A stretch of DNA of 64,000 bases from Labia minor (GCA_963082975.1 OY720344.1:91828538-91892537), one strand, 5' to 3'. Positions 12,801-26,369 are shown, numbered from the stretch's first letter. Program-made: numbers and translations. The notes: a model not told the origin generated them from the letters alone.

Positions 12801-15800
12801 TCAAGCCTACCTACAATAAGCATGAAAGGTCATTGCAAAAAGAAATAGAACAATAAATTAAATGTGTTCGTGATTTTTTGGAGAGTGGTTCACGAAATAT
12901 TTTTGAATTATTATTTTATTTATTTATTTATTTATTATTTTTTTTTTTGTTCCAATCCATTTCAAAAGATTATTTTTCATCATCTGTGAAGTTTTATATC
13001 TAGATTGTTTCATAATCACTTCCCTGGAAGTATTTCAAAATTATTATGATTCAACCCTAATATTTCATATGTCGAATTAAAAATATGATTTAGTGAATAC
13101 AAATAAATTTGTAAAATTGCTATGGAAAATTGTTAAAATATCTAAATCCATTAATGTATTTATTTATTTCTTACTTATTTTTCAATATTTTTTTATAATT
13201 TTTAAAAACTGATGGTTGATTGGTATTATTAATAATAAAATTTTTTTATAAAGATTTCAGTTGAGTATGACATGAAAGAAAAATCAGGTAAATTTCAATC
13301 ATTTGTTTTCTTTTATTATGTGATATCGTTATTTTTTTTAGAGAAAATTTTTTTTATAAGATAAATTCTTCTAAAAAATAATTTCGAAATAACAAATTGT
13401 TTGTTAAAAACAAAACATTTAAATTATTCTAAATTACTCGAAAGGTATTTTTTTATTTCTTTTAATTAGGAATATATTTATATTCGTAGATTAGCAATGA
13501 GGAGCAGATTACAGAGCAGTATCATGATTTTTCAGCACCCGGTTTCAAAATGCGCCCTCATCATTTATATTTTTATTTTAATAATACACATGTTTTTGTG
13601 AATAAACGTTTATTTAAAACTATTTTCTTAATGTATTTAAGAAATAAATATAATTAAATAGGATTTGATATAAAAAATTAGATTAAATCGTCTCTCATAT
13701 AATATAAGATAAAAAAACGAATTACACTAAGCATAGAACTAAAATCATTTGATTATAATAATTATTATTTATATAATTTATATTTTTTATGAGGAGCGGA
13801 CTATGACCCTGACAATCTAGGCACGCGCCTAGGACCCGTAATTTTTGGGCCCCGAAATTTTTTGTATATATATATTATTTTCCCTCTTTTTCTTGGAATC
13901 CGATTATTAAATAGGCCTACATACTTATGCTTTAAAACCAAACTACCAAACACTTAGTATGTGTCCTGATTGAAAAATAGGCCTGGAATTACAATGTTGC
14001 CAGGGGCCAGTTTAGCCTTAGTTCGCCACTGATTTTTATGTTTGAAATATAAACTAACTAAATATCTAAATAAACATTTCTTTTGACTACAAAAATATAA
14101 TTTAAATAAAATTAAAGAATAAGATTTATCCAAAACTCTTCGTTAATTAAATGCTATTTTTTTGATAGTATTTCCATTATAAAAAGCTCTAATCAATTAT
14201 ATTTATTTTTATCATTTAGTTTATTTGTTTATTCGTAAGCTAGTTAAATTTGAATTTATCTACCGTCTGAAAACAGATAGGTATGCATCTCACATTCTCT
14301 TCAACAATCCATGGAACGTAACATTATATTGTGTAAATCGAAAAAGAGCAAAAAAGATTTTAGTCGTTTTGGCATAACAGAGAGTAAATTTTTTTATTAT
14401 ATTATATTTTTACTCACCTGATGTCAATATTATCGAAACAAATATTTATTCTGTTTTGTAGATTATATTTTATTTTTCTAAGTCACATAAATTATAAATA
14501 GTTATTAAATGTAATCCTATGATTAATAAAATCTTTAATGCATGATAATAAAAGGGGTGAAGTTAATGTTAGTACAATTTTTTCTATGTGTCATTGAATT
14601 TATTCATCATGTACTCAATTTCTATTTAAAAAAAAACAGACATATTAATTCTTTAAAAAGTCTTTCCTAATCGTTCCATTTGATTGCATACTTCAACACA
14701 AACATGAAATATGATAATTCATTAAAGTGATTCAAAGGAAAGTTATCAAATGGATGAAACCTTACAATGAAATCAACTTTACTAAGAACTTGACTGATTG
14801 ACTCACAACTATTCAAGATTTTATTACCGAATCTTCTGATTATGTGTCTAAGGTTGATAAAGGAAAGGGTTTGATTGAATGTAAAATGTGTCAGAAGTAA
14901 ATTTCAATTGTAAAGGGGCAAAAATGCGAATGAAGAAGGGGGAGGGGGGGGGAAGAAGAAAATGAGAAAACAGGAGTATTTATATTTATTATTTCTATTT
15001 TAGATATCAAATAAGATGATGGAAAATTATCTTCTTAAAATTAATAATGAATTATCATCTTTGTAGTTTTTCCTTCTCTCTTTCTCACCCTTTTCCCTCC
15101 TCTATATAAAAGTTTCTATATTAAGTTATATTTTAAAAATTTTGGCTTTATTTTAGAACTATACGTTTATATACATATATATACTTCACTATAGTATAAT
15201 ACTTTATATAAATTTTGTTTTGCATGCTCATATAATTTTCTCAATAATTTTCAATTACAACTTTTATATTAGAATGCGTGATGTTGTTATTTTACTTACC
15301 TATAATTTCTATATTTTTTTTAAAAAAAATTATATATATGAGCAAGAGATAATAGAAGATTTTTTATGGAAATGTTCACCTTGAATCTTATAATATACCT
15401 ATAATTTAATTTCATTGTTTCATATATTACAAGGTTAAAAATTATTTAGGTTATATCCGAAATGAGTTCTGTATATATATATTAAATGTAGAAATTGCAA
15501 AATATGTTTATGAATAAAATTTCATTAATTAATATTATAAATTTTAATTTATATAAGTATAATATGATTTGCGGTTTCCTATTTTGGTTATTTGTATTTT
15601 TTTTTCTCTCTCCCCCTCTTTCACTCTTCTTAAAGTTATTAATCTTGACCGAATTTTCAAATAATTAATATTTGATATTTAAATCAGTTTAAATATCTAT
15701 TAAAATCAAATAATTTTTTTTTTTAGAGAATTTAATTTTCCTTTCACTTATCTATATATAATTTTAATTCTATTCATTGATTGAATTTGATTTTTTTGAA

Positions 15801-18136
15801 AGCGCATAACAACCCAATATATTTATTTCACCCCCACAGGATGATTAGTTGGAATAACTGAATGACTAAAGAATTTCAAAATTATCATTAATACAATATT
15901 TCTATATATAAGATTTTTTTTTATATAAATAAAAAAAGTGAGATAAATGTGTTACTATTGGAGAAACCAATAATTGAGTATCTCAATGAGAAAATATATT
16001 TTTATGTTTGAAAACAGACAAGAGATCGTGAGGGAAACCAAGAACCTATAATGACAGAGGAAAAATTAGATGAAAAATTCATTATTTAACCTACCTGCAC
16101 GATAATCCCTTTCGATTAATTTTTCAAAAATTTCTAAATGTTATTCTGATGATAAAACTTCAATGGATTTAAGGTTTTTTGGAGAGTTAAAATTTTATCT
16201 CTTCAAAATAACTACATCTCTTCACCCACACAAGATTAAGCAAGATTACTTTTTGTTTAAAAATAATAAACCTTGAATTCCAAACGCTCTAAATAAATGT
16301 TGAGGGTTAAAAATAAAAAAAAATCATTTTTTGCTTAGAAATCATCTATAGCTTGAAAGATACAATTATTATTCTTATATTGATTTTTAAACTTAAATAT
16401 ATATACACCTATATTAAAAATCAAATGGAAATAATAAGGAAAAAATAAAATTCATTTATCAAATCAAACAATACAATACATTTTTATATTGGCTGGAAAT
16501 TTTTCTTTTAGTTTTGTGACATATTATTTTTTACTTTTTAAATAAAAAAGACTTAAGTTATAAAAACTAAATAAAACAAATAAATAAATACTTTAATTAG
16601 AGAAGAGAAACTGTTAAAAATATTTTCCTATATTTAAAAAATATTCTAACATTAAAATTATTAATAAAAATTAATACTGAAATATAATAAATTTTCAATA
16701 TAACATTTTCTATATCAATTCTAAAAATAAATAAATAAATGAGATTTAAGAAAGTTTTACGATTAACCAATAATTCTCGAATTCATTAATAAATTAATAA
16801 ATAAAAAAAAATAGTTACAAAAACATTAGGATGAATATTATGCATATTCTTCATTACTATAGTTGCGATATTTACATTTATAATTTTTAATACTTTATTT
16901 CTATTTTAAAAATTCAAATATTCAATTAAATATGACAATGATTGTGATTTACTACCATTAAATATTAATTATAAATAAAATAGGGAGAAAAGTATAAACT
17001 TAATTTGCTTACCTTATATATCTATCGATGATAACTGATCATGATAATTAACGCATTAAATTCCAACCTAATTAATTAATTTCACCTCTCGGATTTATAT
17101 TCATATTCAGATGTGATTTGTAAATATTTCATCTACTTATTTAATAATAATAATTAACATTATTATTATTATTACTATTATTATTATTATACATATATGG
17201 ATCTTTAAATATGGCTAGGGTCATAAAATCGAGTAAGTTGCTAAGGGTGCCACCAGTGAGTAAACTGGGTGAAAAAATTAAATAGAAAGTGAGACTGGTT
17301 GATTGACTTAAGGCGGAGTGAAAAAACAATATACAGAGGAATATAGGGGAATTGGAAGAGAATATAAGTTGAATGAAAATGGCTCGGGATAGGGACGTTT
17401 GAAGGAATATGATGCTTACAAGTAAGAGGACATATCTCTTCCAAAAAATAAGATATGTCGAGGACATCTTTGGTGCCGATTTACCCCGAGAAACCCACTG
17501 TTTTGACACCTGTTTGGTCTCTGGTGTGTTGTGGTGGATACACTATTCATCCACGGTTACGAAGCGGCGCAAAAACACCGGCATTGCCATAATGCTTAAT
17601 GAGCACACGAAATTCACATTTTCCATTTTTTTTCCTCAAATCACGAGGTTGTCTGCTATTAATGGATGTCAAACAAAAACTAAAAACCCAGCTGGTTCAA
17701 ATTTCGACAGAAGTCCGCTGATAGTTGCCTACGGACAGGAGCAGTGTTGCCATTTGATTTAAGAGACGGGAAATTCAAAAAATCACGAACTAATTGACCT
17801 GCTCTCGTATCAAATTATTATTATTTATTGATTATTTATTTAGATTTCCACATTCTACATCCCATTTCCGATTTTAACAAAATAATATAAAAACACCTTA
17901 AACATAATATACAAATCTCACTAATTGAACAATTGAATCACTAATTCCTGATTTATGGATATTTAGAAAATATTTTATCTGAAATGACCTTGTTATGAAT
18001 TGAACACCAGCTTCATTGATATCTAGACAAATAATAAGTGTCATTCCCACATAAAAAATAATTAACATAAATGTTTACTGACTATTTTTTAATGTTTACG
18101 ATATAAGAACAATTTTAGAAATGAGTCAATTATCCT

Positions 18137-18184
<48 letters not shown>

Positions 18185-21100
18185 AAATCAACATCGAAAG
18201 TATATTTGCACTTTAAAATTTCTTTATTAATTTTATAAATATTCTTAAACACAGTGTGAATTTTACGATAATTATTTTTTCTTTCATTTAATAAGTTTTA
18301 ATTTAAATTAGTAAATATAGAATTAAATAGTGATTTGCCTTGAGCATACCGAGATTTTTATAAAGCACTTTTATACCAAAGAAAAAATATTATCTAATCA
18401 GATAAATATTAACAGAGTGGATAGATTAAAGATTAATGATAAATATACATATATTTTTTTTAGAAAAGATTGATTTGGTTTTTTATGTTCAAAAGAAAAA
18501 CATATTTTTATTGCCTTATTTAATGTATTAGAATTATAATTTTTATAATATATATATATATATATATAATTATGAAAACAATTGTAATCATCCGATTCAT
18601 TAAAGTTATTTAGTTATAGTTATTTAGATATATGTATATTTTGAAATCGTTTAGCATTCTATAATGCTTTCTCAACCAATTGCTCAAGCAACAAAACAAC
18701 AGAATAACATTTATTCGGCTGTCATTTAGTAATTTCATCAGCCATCCATGAACTCTGGGAAATAAATTAAATAAATTATGATGTACCATTAAAAATTAGA
18801 ATTTTTCAATTTTAAATTAAAATATTGATAATTAAATAATTTTTTTTTTTATTTTTTAAATATAATCAAAACTATAATTATTATAGATAGTATAAATTAT
18901 ATTCATTCTTCCTTATGCTTTGTTAAAATAATTTTAATAATTGAATATATATAAATAATACCATATATAATATAATGTTTAATTTGGTGATGTTTATAAG
19001 GTTACCCGGAAGTGGGAATTCCACCCCTTGACCCTCTGAAGATTGCTGAGATCCGCCTCTTGGAAGGGGGTGATGGCCCAGTAAGCATCAATGCCACCCT
19101 TCGAGATGCGACCATCGAAGGATTCAAGGATATCATCATCAATAGTAATAGGTAAAAAAAATGATTAATTTTCTTGTAAAATAAATTTGATTTTTGTGCA
19201 TTCTTGCGTGAAAATATTCCTACCAAAATATAATTTTGTAATTGTACTTATCAATATTTTTTTTTAAAAAAAAAAGAGTGGTCATTAACCGCTTATTAAA
19301 TATATCGTATTTTCCCTTGAAAATCTTTATTTAACGAGTTAATTATGGAGTATGGACATAACCCTATAATTAATATTCCATTAATAATAGGAATAGTATC
19401 AAAAAGATTTAGAAAACCTATCCCTTCCCAGTCTCCTGAGTTCTTTATCTTATTAATAATTATTAATTATATAATTGGTAAAATTTGTGTGTTCTTTTTA
19501 ATTTAATAAAATTCTATTAATACTCCTATATTTAACTAATATTTTATAATTTTTAAATATTAAAATTTTTGGTAATTAGTTATAAACATCTACATTTTCA
19601 ACACATCATTTCTATAAAGCCTCAAATTTAAATCCCAGAGAGATCTTTAACACGTTCCCGCCGGCATGTACCACCGGTGGCTCATGCCGCCACATAAAAT
19701 TATGGAGACGACGGGAAATCTTAATAGGGAAATAATAATTTCAAAATTTTTTTGAGAAGAGAATTTCAAATTATTTTAAAATTTAACTTTCCGTCTTATT
19801 TTTAATTATTATACATTATAATAAATATTGGGTCTCAAAATTTGAAAACCAATCCTAGATATTGATAATATTTATTGCCTATCATATCTCAGCAAAGTTC
19901 CATTGCCAACTTCGTGCGATTTTAACTACCAAAATACCGGATGCAAATATAAATGTTTTCCCCTATAGGTAGTATATGATTTTTTTCAGTAAAATAAGGG
20001 GAAAGGTAGAATGCTGAATATTATTGTAGACAGGATGATATGTATAGATTGACTAGTAAATATATTATTTATTTAATAGCTTTGATTATTTAACATATAA
20101 CACCGCTATAACTTTTCAACCCTCAATTTTATTGATGAAAAATCTCCTCTTAATAATTCTGAGGTATTCCTAGTTTTTTTCAAACAATTATTATTATTAA
20201 TTATAAATTAAAATTAAGTACAAATAATTTTATTGGCAAAAATAAACATTTGATAAGAATATAATTTAAAACTATTTAAGTCAATATCAAACTTCACAAA
20301 GTGTTTCAATTCATATCATTTAATGTTTACTTTAACTTTAGTTTTAGTTTAACAAAATAAAATAGAATAATATTAGGAGGAATTAAAATAATAATTATTT
20401 TATTATAGTCAATAATTTTATGAACGTGGGGAAAGATTAAATTCAAATAAGAAGCATTATTTTTTTTCTTTTTTTTTTATATTAATTAAATAAAATTGAA
20501 TCTTTCAACAATTTTGGTTTAAATTCATTCTTTATTTAAATTTATTTTCTTTTTTGAAATTTTTGTTTTTTCTTTTTTTTCAAATAATTTTTCAATTAAA
20601 TAGTAAATTTATGTTGTATGATTGCATGATGTCGTTGCTCTTATAATTGACTAACCGAGTGACATTGGAGTCTTTCTGTGTCTGGTATGAGGAACACCAG
20701 AGAGCGAGAGCCAGTTTAGGAACTGATTATCTGTGCAATGAGAGCTGCGCTGATTGCATCAGAGAATCCTCAGGCCTGTGTTAAGTGGGACAGCTGAAAA
20801 ACCAACCTCGAGGACGAGGGACATCCCAGCCTAGGACCTTTTTCCATTTCACTTTCAGCGCGTGAAAATCTCACTATCGATTTTGGGAATATTTAATATT
20901 TCCTGTTCACTTCTTGATTTGTCGTCCGATTAACACACTACTTTCCCTGTGCATATTTTTTTTTATCATATTTAAATTTTATTATTTATATCAAGCAATT
21001 ATACCAGTTAAGGAAGAACGTTCGCAAAATATACTTTTTCTTTTATAATTTATATAATGTTAGCTGTTGGAGCTGCCTTTGGCGGTCTTCACACTCGCCT

Positions 21101-24100
21101 CCAGATCCCCCCACCTCCCCCACTTTCCAAGTGGTGTATAATAACTATGAATATATACTCTTATGGATTGTATATAAACTCAAATATTTACAATTAATTT
21201 ATTTTCTTTCCACATTTTAAAACCTTAATTCCTAACGATTTTTTTTCAATATTTGTATATTTCAATGGAAAAATATGTTTTAAGATGAAAATTAATTTAA
21301 AATGCTTACAAATAGAATAAATTAAATGTCAGAAAAAAATCGAAATTAGTGTCATTTCAGTTTTAGTTCTTTAATTTACTATCTAAAAGCTTAAAAAATT
21401 ATAAAATTAATCAATTCAGATATTTCAAATTCATGTATATATATTTAAATGCCTGGAAACTATAAAAGATAATTTTTCTACTTCAAAAACCTTTAAAATT
21501 AATCAATTTGCACTATTAATTTGTAGACTAGAATTATTTAGTATAATATTTATATAAATATAGAGTAAGAGATATTTTCAGAAAGGATTCATAAAACTAG
21601 GATATGGTTCAAGTAACTTATATTTAGAATTTTTATAATTAGTTTATAATGTGAAAATTTAATTTCAATTTCTTCTAATAATATATAGTGATCTTAAGTT
21701 TCCTTAAGAGAATTTTTAAACTAATTTATTTTGAATATTAATATTATATTTTTCAATTATTCAATTAATCAAAATTTTTTTTATATATAAATGTATTTTT
21801 CTTGATTTTTTTGCAGAGTTGATTTAGAAACGTATAGTTTTACAACGCAAATGACTTTACCACGGCTTATTATCACTGGTACTTATCAGTTAAAGGGAAG
21901 AATCCTTTTACTGCCTCTGGCTGGTCATGGCGCTGCTTATTTTGAACCAAGTAAGTAAAATTTGAAAACCAAATTGATTATTTTGTTGTTTTATTTCAAA
22001 TTAAATTGTAAATATTTTTTAATAAGAATACAATTTTTTCAAAGTACAAATAAAGAAAGGAATTAGAATTATTATATATTATTTATATTTTCAAAACAAA
22101 CAAATTGATTCATTTAAATTTAATCCTTTTTTCTAAATTATTATAAATATTTATTATTCATTTATGTAGGTATGTATTGAATATATATATATATATTTAT
22201 ATAAGTGATATTGAAAATTATATTTTTGAAAATTGCATTTTAAAAATTGTTTTAGTAGATTTAGAAACGTTCGACAAATTTAGTAGAACCTTAAATAACC
22301 CTGAGATACAGTTTTTACTCGGTTTACTTTATTGATAGTACATATAGTATAAATATAAAACTTAAAATAAATTTTAATGCATAATGATGCATACATAGAC
22401 TGTGGAAATTAATTTCCATTTTATTATTTCCTTAAAATAAATAATTACTTTCTAACTTTTGTTCATAAATCTATGCATATGTTTAGATTTATGCTCTGAT
22501 TCGATTCAATTTATTTATTTTTTTATTGCTTTTATATCTCTATAAATATAAAAATATATAAGAAACTAAATAAATAAAATGTCGAACCATTCTTGTGTAA
22601 CAAATTTTCTAATTTCTAGATTTTACTTCCTCTTTTCATACATGGAAGCTTCTTTTACGTTGTTCTTTTACAGGAAATATTTCAGTGATGTTGAAATCTT
22701 AATTTTTATAGTGACATTCCAACAAATCAAGAGATATAGAATTAATAATCTATTGCAATCAAATCTCATTTAAATAGAAATACAATAAATACACAGATTC
22801 TTTATTTTATTTTTTCTTATTTATTTAGATATTTATTTTTGTTTTAATTAATTTTACAAAGTTTTTAAAAAAATTTAAATTTAATAATTATACTTTAAAT
22901 TTTGAATAAATGTTCTGTGTATTCTTTGCTATTTTTTAACTGTATTTTTATTTTTATTAGAAAACATGAATGTTGAAGTGACGCATAAAATCAAACTTGT
23001 CAAAAGAGAGGGTGTTAAATTTTTTCAAGTTCAAGGCGTTAAAGTGAATTTCACGATGACTGGTCTTCGTTCAAGACTCGATAATCTCTATAATGGACTC
23101 AAAGCTCTAGGTTAGTATAAATATATTATTAATATACGAGTGCATGGCCCCTCTTCTATCTTTCTCTCTCTCTCTTTCTATATATATATTAGTATATATA
23201 TATATATATATATATATAAACTTAAAAATGAACGATCATCTTTCCTTCCTTTTTAATATAATAATCTTATTTATAATAATATCTAAAAATATTATTTAAG
23301 TAATTTATATCTTATCTAATATTTAAATTAGCAGACATTTATTATTCGTCTTTAGTATAAAAGGGAATATTTAAAATACATTACTTATATAAGATGTAAT
23401 TTTTAAGCGATTTAAAAAATATTAAATTTATTTTATATATTTTTAATAAAACATTTATTATTAATTAATTAAATTGTATAATAATAGTTATTGGTTATCA
23501 GACTTTAAATGAGAAATCCATTGTGCTGATTAGATTATTAATTAAAGCTATCTATCTGAAAAAGTTTTATCTAGAATCTCTTAAAAACAGGTATAAATCA
23601 GTTATTTAAAGGTGCAAGGGTAATGGTTAAGATTTTTTCATGAGAAGAGATGAATTAAATAGGAGGCGAGAGGGAAAAGATGCTAAAAAATGAAATTGAA
23701 ATGAATTTAATGAATTTTTAATAAAATGCATATATATTAGTTTTTCTTAAATCTAGGTACATTAAAAATAGATTACTAAAATAATTATAATAAAAATATT
23801 CGCTTAAAGAATATACTAGACAGAAAAAATATTAATTATTAGTTTAAATATAAATTATTTCAATGGATAAATTTTTTTTGTTCTCTAATTTTATAAATCG
23901 TTTCTGATTTGCTGATATTTATTTATTAATCTTTGTATTTGTTCTTTCTTTATATAGAGGACAGCACAAATGAGTATTTGAACGCTAACTGGCGGCCAGT
24001 TGTCGAAACTCTCAAGCCCGTACTTTCAAGAACTATTGAAGATCTTCTTATCGTGATTTTGCGAAAATTATTTGATAATGTCCCAGCTGACTTTTTCTTA

Positions 24101-24133
24101 ACCGATATTGATGAAACAAAGGTTAAAACATGA
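6809..24133 (+). CDS. TO-1: takeout/JHBP-family secreted protein, six exons, complete
   Basis: Joined CDS 6809-6878, 9315-9407, 19001-19151, 21817-21950, 22961-23110, 23958-24133; 257 aa, all introns GT-AG, phases 1,1,2,1,1. Residues 1-18 form a signal peptide (MSFLLPALLLLGAQFSFG). A Cys pair lies at 30 and 40, as in the family's N-terminal disulfide. The G-Y-P-E-V-G-I-P-P-L-D-P motif starts at 55. YQLKGRILLLPLAGHG lies in exon 4, and LNANWRPV near 207-214 is the conserved C-terminal family motif. Length is typical for the family. Known members are secreted single-domain proteins with a hydrophobic ligand tunnel (juvenile hormone or other lipids); the ligand here cannot be read. It converges on TO-2, and its C-terminus is eight residues longer than those of TO-2 and TO-3. 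Exon order and frame are seen directly; function is by family. Confidence 0.92.
6879..9314 (+). other. TO-1 intron 1 (2.4 kb)
   Basis: A+T-rich, with short (TA)n tracts near 7110 and 7550. No exon-like open frame or recognised repeat inside. Boundaries GT...AG. Confidence 0.7.
9315..9407 (+). CDS. TO-1 exon 2
   Basis: 93 nt, the same length as exon 2 of TO-2 and TO-3. Acceptor TTTTTCAG, donor GTAAGT. Encodes PDFIQLCTSKNPDFPTCS onward, including the conserved Cys pair. Confidence 0.93.
9540..9800. other. G+C-richer block in TO-1 intron 2
   Basis: About 260 bp of clearly higher G+C than its surroundings, just downstream of exon 2. The open frame at 9662-9847 (-) has no domain I recognise and no splice signals supporting it. 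It could be a regulatory element or the remains of an older insertion. Confidence 0.3.
10081..10134. repeat. 27-bp tandem duplication
   Basis: Two adjacent copies of a 27-bp unit containing ATGAATTCTGTTACTATAAG, identical over nearly their whole length. Confidence 0.9.
10497..10945. mobile_element. Possible MITE with hairpin and subterminal inverted repeats
   Basis: 10497-10527 folds as a hairpin: TATAGCTGACA pairs imperfectly with TGTCATCTATA. GGCACCTATAGATGACA (about 10544-10560) is repeated in inverse form near 10919-10943 as TGTCATCTATGGGTGCC. The shared word, TATAGATGACA in one orientation, thus occurs repeatedly within 450 bp. No target duplication is resolved. Confidence 0.45.
12286..12314. 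other. Short hairpin
   Basis: GAACACCT (12286-12293) and AGGTGTTC (12307-12314) form an 8-bp perfect stem with a 13-nt loop, in an intron. Confidence 0.5.
12655..12850. other. G+C-richer block in TO-1 intron 2
   Basis: About 200 bp with mixed composition and CT-rich words amid A+T-rich intron. No reading frame, splice-bounded exon or repeat match. Content unknown. Confidence 0.3.
13791..14031. mobile_element. hAT-type MITE
   Basis: The right end reads inward CAGTGGCGAACTAAGGC. The left end GAGGAGCGGACTATGAC matches it imperfectly. Flanking octamers TTTTTTAT (13783-13790) and ATTTTTAT (14032-14039) agree at 7 of 8 bases, consistent with a hAT target duplication. Element 241 bp, no coding capacity. 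Confidence 0.68.
17200..17775. other. G+C-richer block in TO-1 intron 2
   Basis: About 575 bp of near-balanced composition between (TTA)n at 17158-17191 and A+T-rich DNA. Open frames occur on both strands (17141-17509 -, 17409-17762 +) but neither shows a domain, leader or plausible splice context. It could be an unrecognised transposon, a regulatory block or an exon of a nested gene. Confidence 0.3.
19001..19151 (+). CDS. TO-1 exon 3
   Basis: 151 nt; acceptor ends TTTATAAG, donor GTAAAA. Carries GYPEVGIPPLDPLKIAEIRL followed by the GPVSINATLRDATIEGF segment, the strand-rich N-terminal half of the JHBP fold. The open frame on the opposite strand here is a shadow. Confidence 0.92.
19152..21816 (+). 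other. TO-1 intron 3 (2.7 kb)
   Basis: A+T-rich except for 20620-20960 and 21060-21140, which are G+C-richer, without open frames or repeat matches. A short G+C-rich patch at 19650-19715 is similar. Intron boundaries are GTAAAA...TTGCAG. Confidence 0.7.
21817..21950 (+). CDS. TO-1 exon 4
   Basis: 134 nt, equal to TO-2 exon 4. Acceptor TTTTTTTGCAG, donor GTAAGT. Encodes VDLETYSFTTQMTLPRLII then TGTYQLKGRILLLPLAGHG, a well-conserved family stretch. Confidence 0.93.
21951..22960 (+). other. TO-1 intron 4 (1.0 kb)
   Basis: A+T-rich; the frame at 22579-22773 is low-complexity and not supported as a gene. Boundaries GTAAGT...TTATTAG. Confidence 0.75.
22961..23110 (+). CDS. TO-1 exon 5
   Basis: 150 nt, equal to TO-2 exon 5. 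Acceptor TTTTTATTAG, donor GTTAGT. Encodes NMNVEVTHKIKLVKREGVKF and on to LDNLYNGLKAL. Confidence 0.93.
23111..23957 (+). other. TO-1 intron 5 (0.85 kb)
   Basis: A+T-rich with a (TC)n then (TA)n tract near 23160-23218. No other feature. Boundaries GTTAGT...TATATAG. Confidence 0.75.
23958..24133 (+). CDS. TO-1 exon 6, with stop
   Basis: Acceptor TATATAG at 23951-23957. Encodes EDSTNEYLNANWRPV through the last helix region and ends DIDETKVKT, stop TGA. It is 24 nt longer than the last exons of TO-2 and TO-3. Confidence 0.93.
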
Positions 24134-24139
24134 AGTGTG

Positions 24140-24145
24140 AATAAA
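24140..24145 (+). terminator. TO-1 polyadenylation signal candidate
   Basis: AATAAA seven bases after the stop codon; a second AATAAA lies near 24226. Either would give a short 3' UTR. Confidence 0.5.
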
Positions 24146-26290
24146 ATAACAATTTACTCATATCACACAAGCAACATAAAAGACTAGAAATGAACTCTGG
24201 ATGAGCGTTTCATTCATTTGTTTAAAATAAATTTTTTCTCGTCATTTTTATATTTAGTTTTTATATTAAAAATAAAATACACGATGAACTTGAAATGTGT
24301 ATTATTATTATAAATGTTGATATTTAATTATAGAGTAAACGCTTATATATTTTATACATAAACATACACTATACGTATACCTATAAATATGAAAAACCAC
24401 AATTATCTTAATCAAATCCCCTCATACGTGTTATGGATTAGGTAATTGTTTTGAAAATTAAGTCATTTGTAAAAATATCTCAATCATTTAAATTATTTTT
24501 CAGGAAAATATTTTCAAATGTAAATAAACTATAACTATATATACAATACATATTATGCTTTTTTTAAAATGTATTTTATATCTTAACAATTTCTTTTAAT
24601 TTAATAAACAGCAATATTGGTTGTTGTTTATACAAATAAGATGTTAAACACGATGTCACGTATTAATGTACAAAAACAAAAAAAAATTAAAATTGATAAA
24701 ATTAAGCACTCCTTTTCTAAGCTTAATAAAACATTTTAGAAAAAGGTAGATTCAAGAAAAACAAGAAACATTTAATTTTTTTTTTTAAATTTTATATTTT
24801 AATTTATATTATTCAAAAACCAAAATGTTATATAGAAAATTTATATACAGGTTAAAGTTTAATGTTGTCGTATTTGAAAATGATTTACAAACCCTTGAAA
24901 CTATCTTTTGATGATTTTTTTCAGCTTAAAATCTTATTTATTATTTATGTAATACTTATAAAATAAATAATTCAATTTCTCATCTTTCTCAGTTTTTAAT
25001 AATTGTTATTTCATTTATTGTGAATGGAGAAGAAAATTTTTCTAAACAAATATTATTTTTTTTAAAAAAAAAACACTACAATTATAAATTTCAAAAAAAA
25101 GTTTAAATATTGTATAATTAATAGTTTAATTAACATAAAAAAATTATAGTAAAAATTGAGTATTTATATTTATATCTTCTCTGCTTTATTCAATTATTTT
25201 TTTCTGTTTTTAAATTTTATACAATTTTTCTATAAATATTTTCATCAGAATACTTCAATTAAAAATTTTGTTTTATTTTTACTGCCAATATACTGATGGC
25301 ATTTTAAGGAACAAAATGTTAACTTATCAACCTATTTATTAATATTGGTAATATATGCAAATATTTCTAATCGTCTCTTTTCAATTTAAAAAAAAATATT
25401 TTCTTATGCTAGGGATCCCCAAAATATTTTTAAACTTTACGTCATTATTTTATCCATTAAAATTATAATCCAATTTGGAGCGCACTTTCACACTATATGT
25501 GTTGGAAATATTGACTTAACCTTAGATTATTATTATTATTATTATTATTCGTCACCTATTTGGATATATTTTATATCTTTCAGACATAGATTTAAGATTT
25601 TATTATATAGACAAAAAAGAGAGAATCATTGTACCTTCTCCGCTTTGTAAAATTATATAATATTATAAATTAGTTAAACTTTAAACATTCTTTATACTAT
25701 GAGCAAAATTAAAATATTAAAATAAATATGCGAATGAGAAATCCTCGATTAACTTATCGTATTAGAGAAAAGGAATCATCCGAATTGCCCTTACAATTTC
25801 TAATACACAATTTCTAAGATACATTTTGTTTTCACTATCTCTCAAACCTTTCAATAATATTTTCAATTTCTAATAATATTATTATATATTCAATAAAAAT
25901 GAAGATATAAAGTATATTCGTTTATTTAAAAAAGATGTTTATTATTAATAGGAAAGAATTAATTTACTAAATTACTTTTTTACCTTTAGTATTAAATTAC
26001 TTTTTGGAAGATAAAGAGATAAAAAGCCGAAATTATAATAAATTAATAAATTTCTATAAATTTTTAGTATTGTTAATTTCTAATTAAACAAATAATAATA
26101 ACGAATATTTTAAAAATCTATAAAAAAAACTATCATTTATTTACTGTATTAATTGGTTGATTAGTGTACCAGGTACTTTTTAAACGAAACATCACATCAA
26201 AAAGCTATTTATATTAAAAATGATAAATAAAATAGTAATAATATTTATATTAATAATACGATAATTATTTTATTTTATAAATTAATATAT
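24146..26290. other. Convergent intergenic region between TO-1 and TO-2
   Basis: About 2.1 kb of A+T-rich DNA between the 3' ends of two convergent genes, with an (ATT)n tract at about 25527-25548. No gene or matched repeat seen. Confidence 0.6.
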
Positions 26291-26296
26291 TTTATT
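26291..26296 (-). terminator. TO-2 polyadenylation signal candidate
   Basis: AATAAA on the minus strand about 75 nt past the TO-2 stop codon. Confidence 0.45.
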
Positions 26297-26369
26297 TAGA
26301 TAGATTTTAAATAATAAATTAAATAAATATAATAATAAATATATTTATATTTTAATTTTAATAAAAAAA

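Larger units (their letters stand above)
9408..19000 (+). other. TO-1 intron 2 (9.6 kb), mostly A+T-rich
   Basis: The longest intron of the window. It contains the repeats and G+C-richer blocks listed separately (9540-9800, 10081-10134, 10497-10945, 12286-12314, 12655-12850, 13791-14031, 17200-17775), a (GT)n tract near 10300 and a long (TA)n tract at 18138-18181. No additional exon was found. Its position after exon 2 matches intron 2 of the paralogues, which is only 0.6 kb in each. Confidence 0.75.

Noticed and set aside
19002-19226. 74-aa minus-strand frame
   Set aside because: Antisense shadow of TO-1 exon 3.
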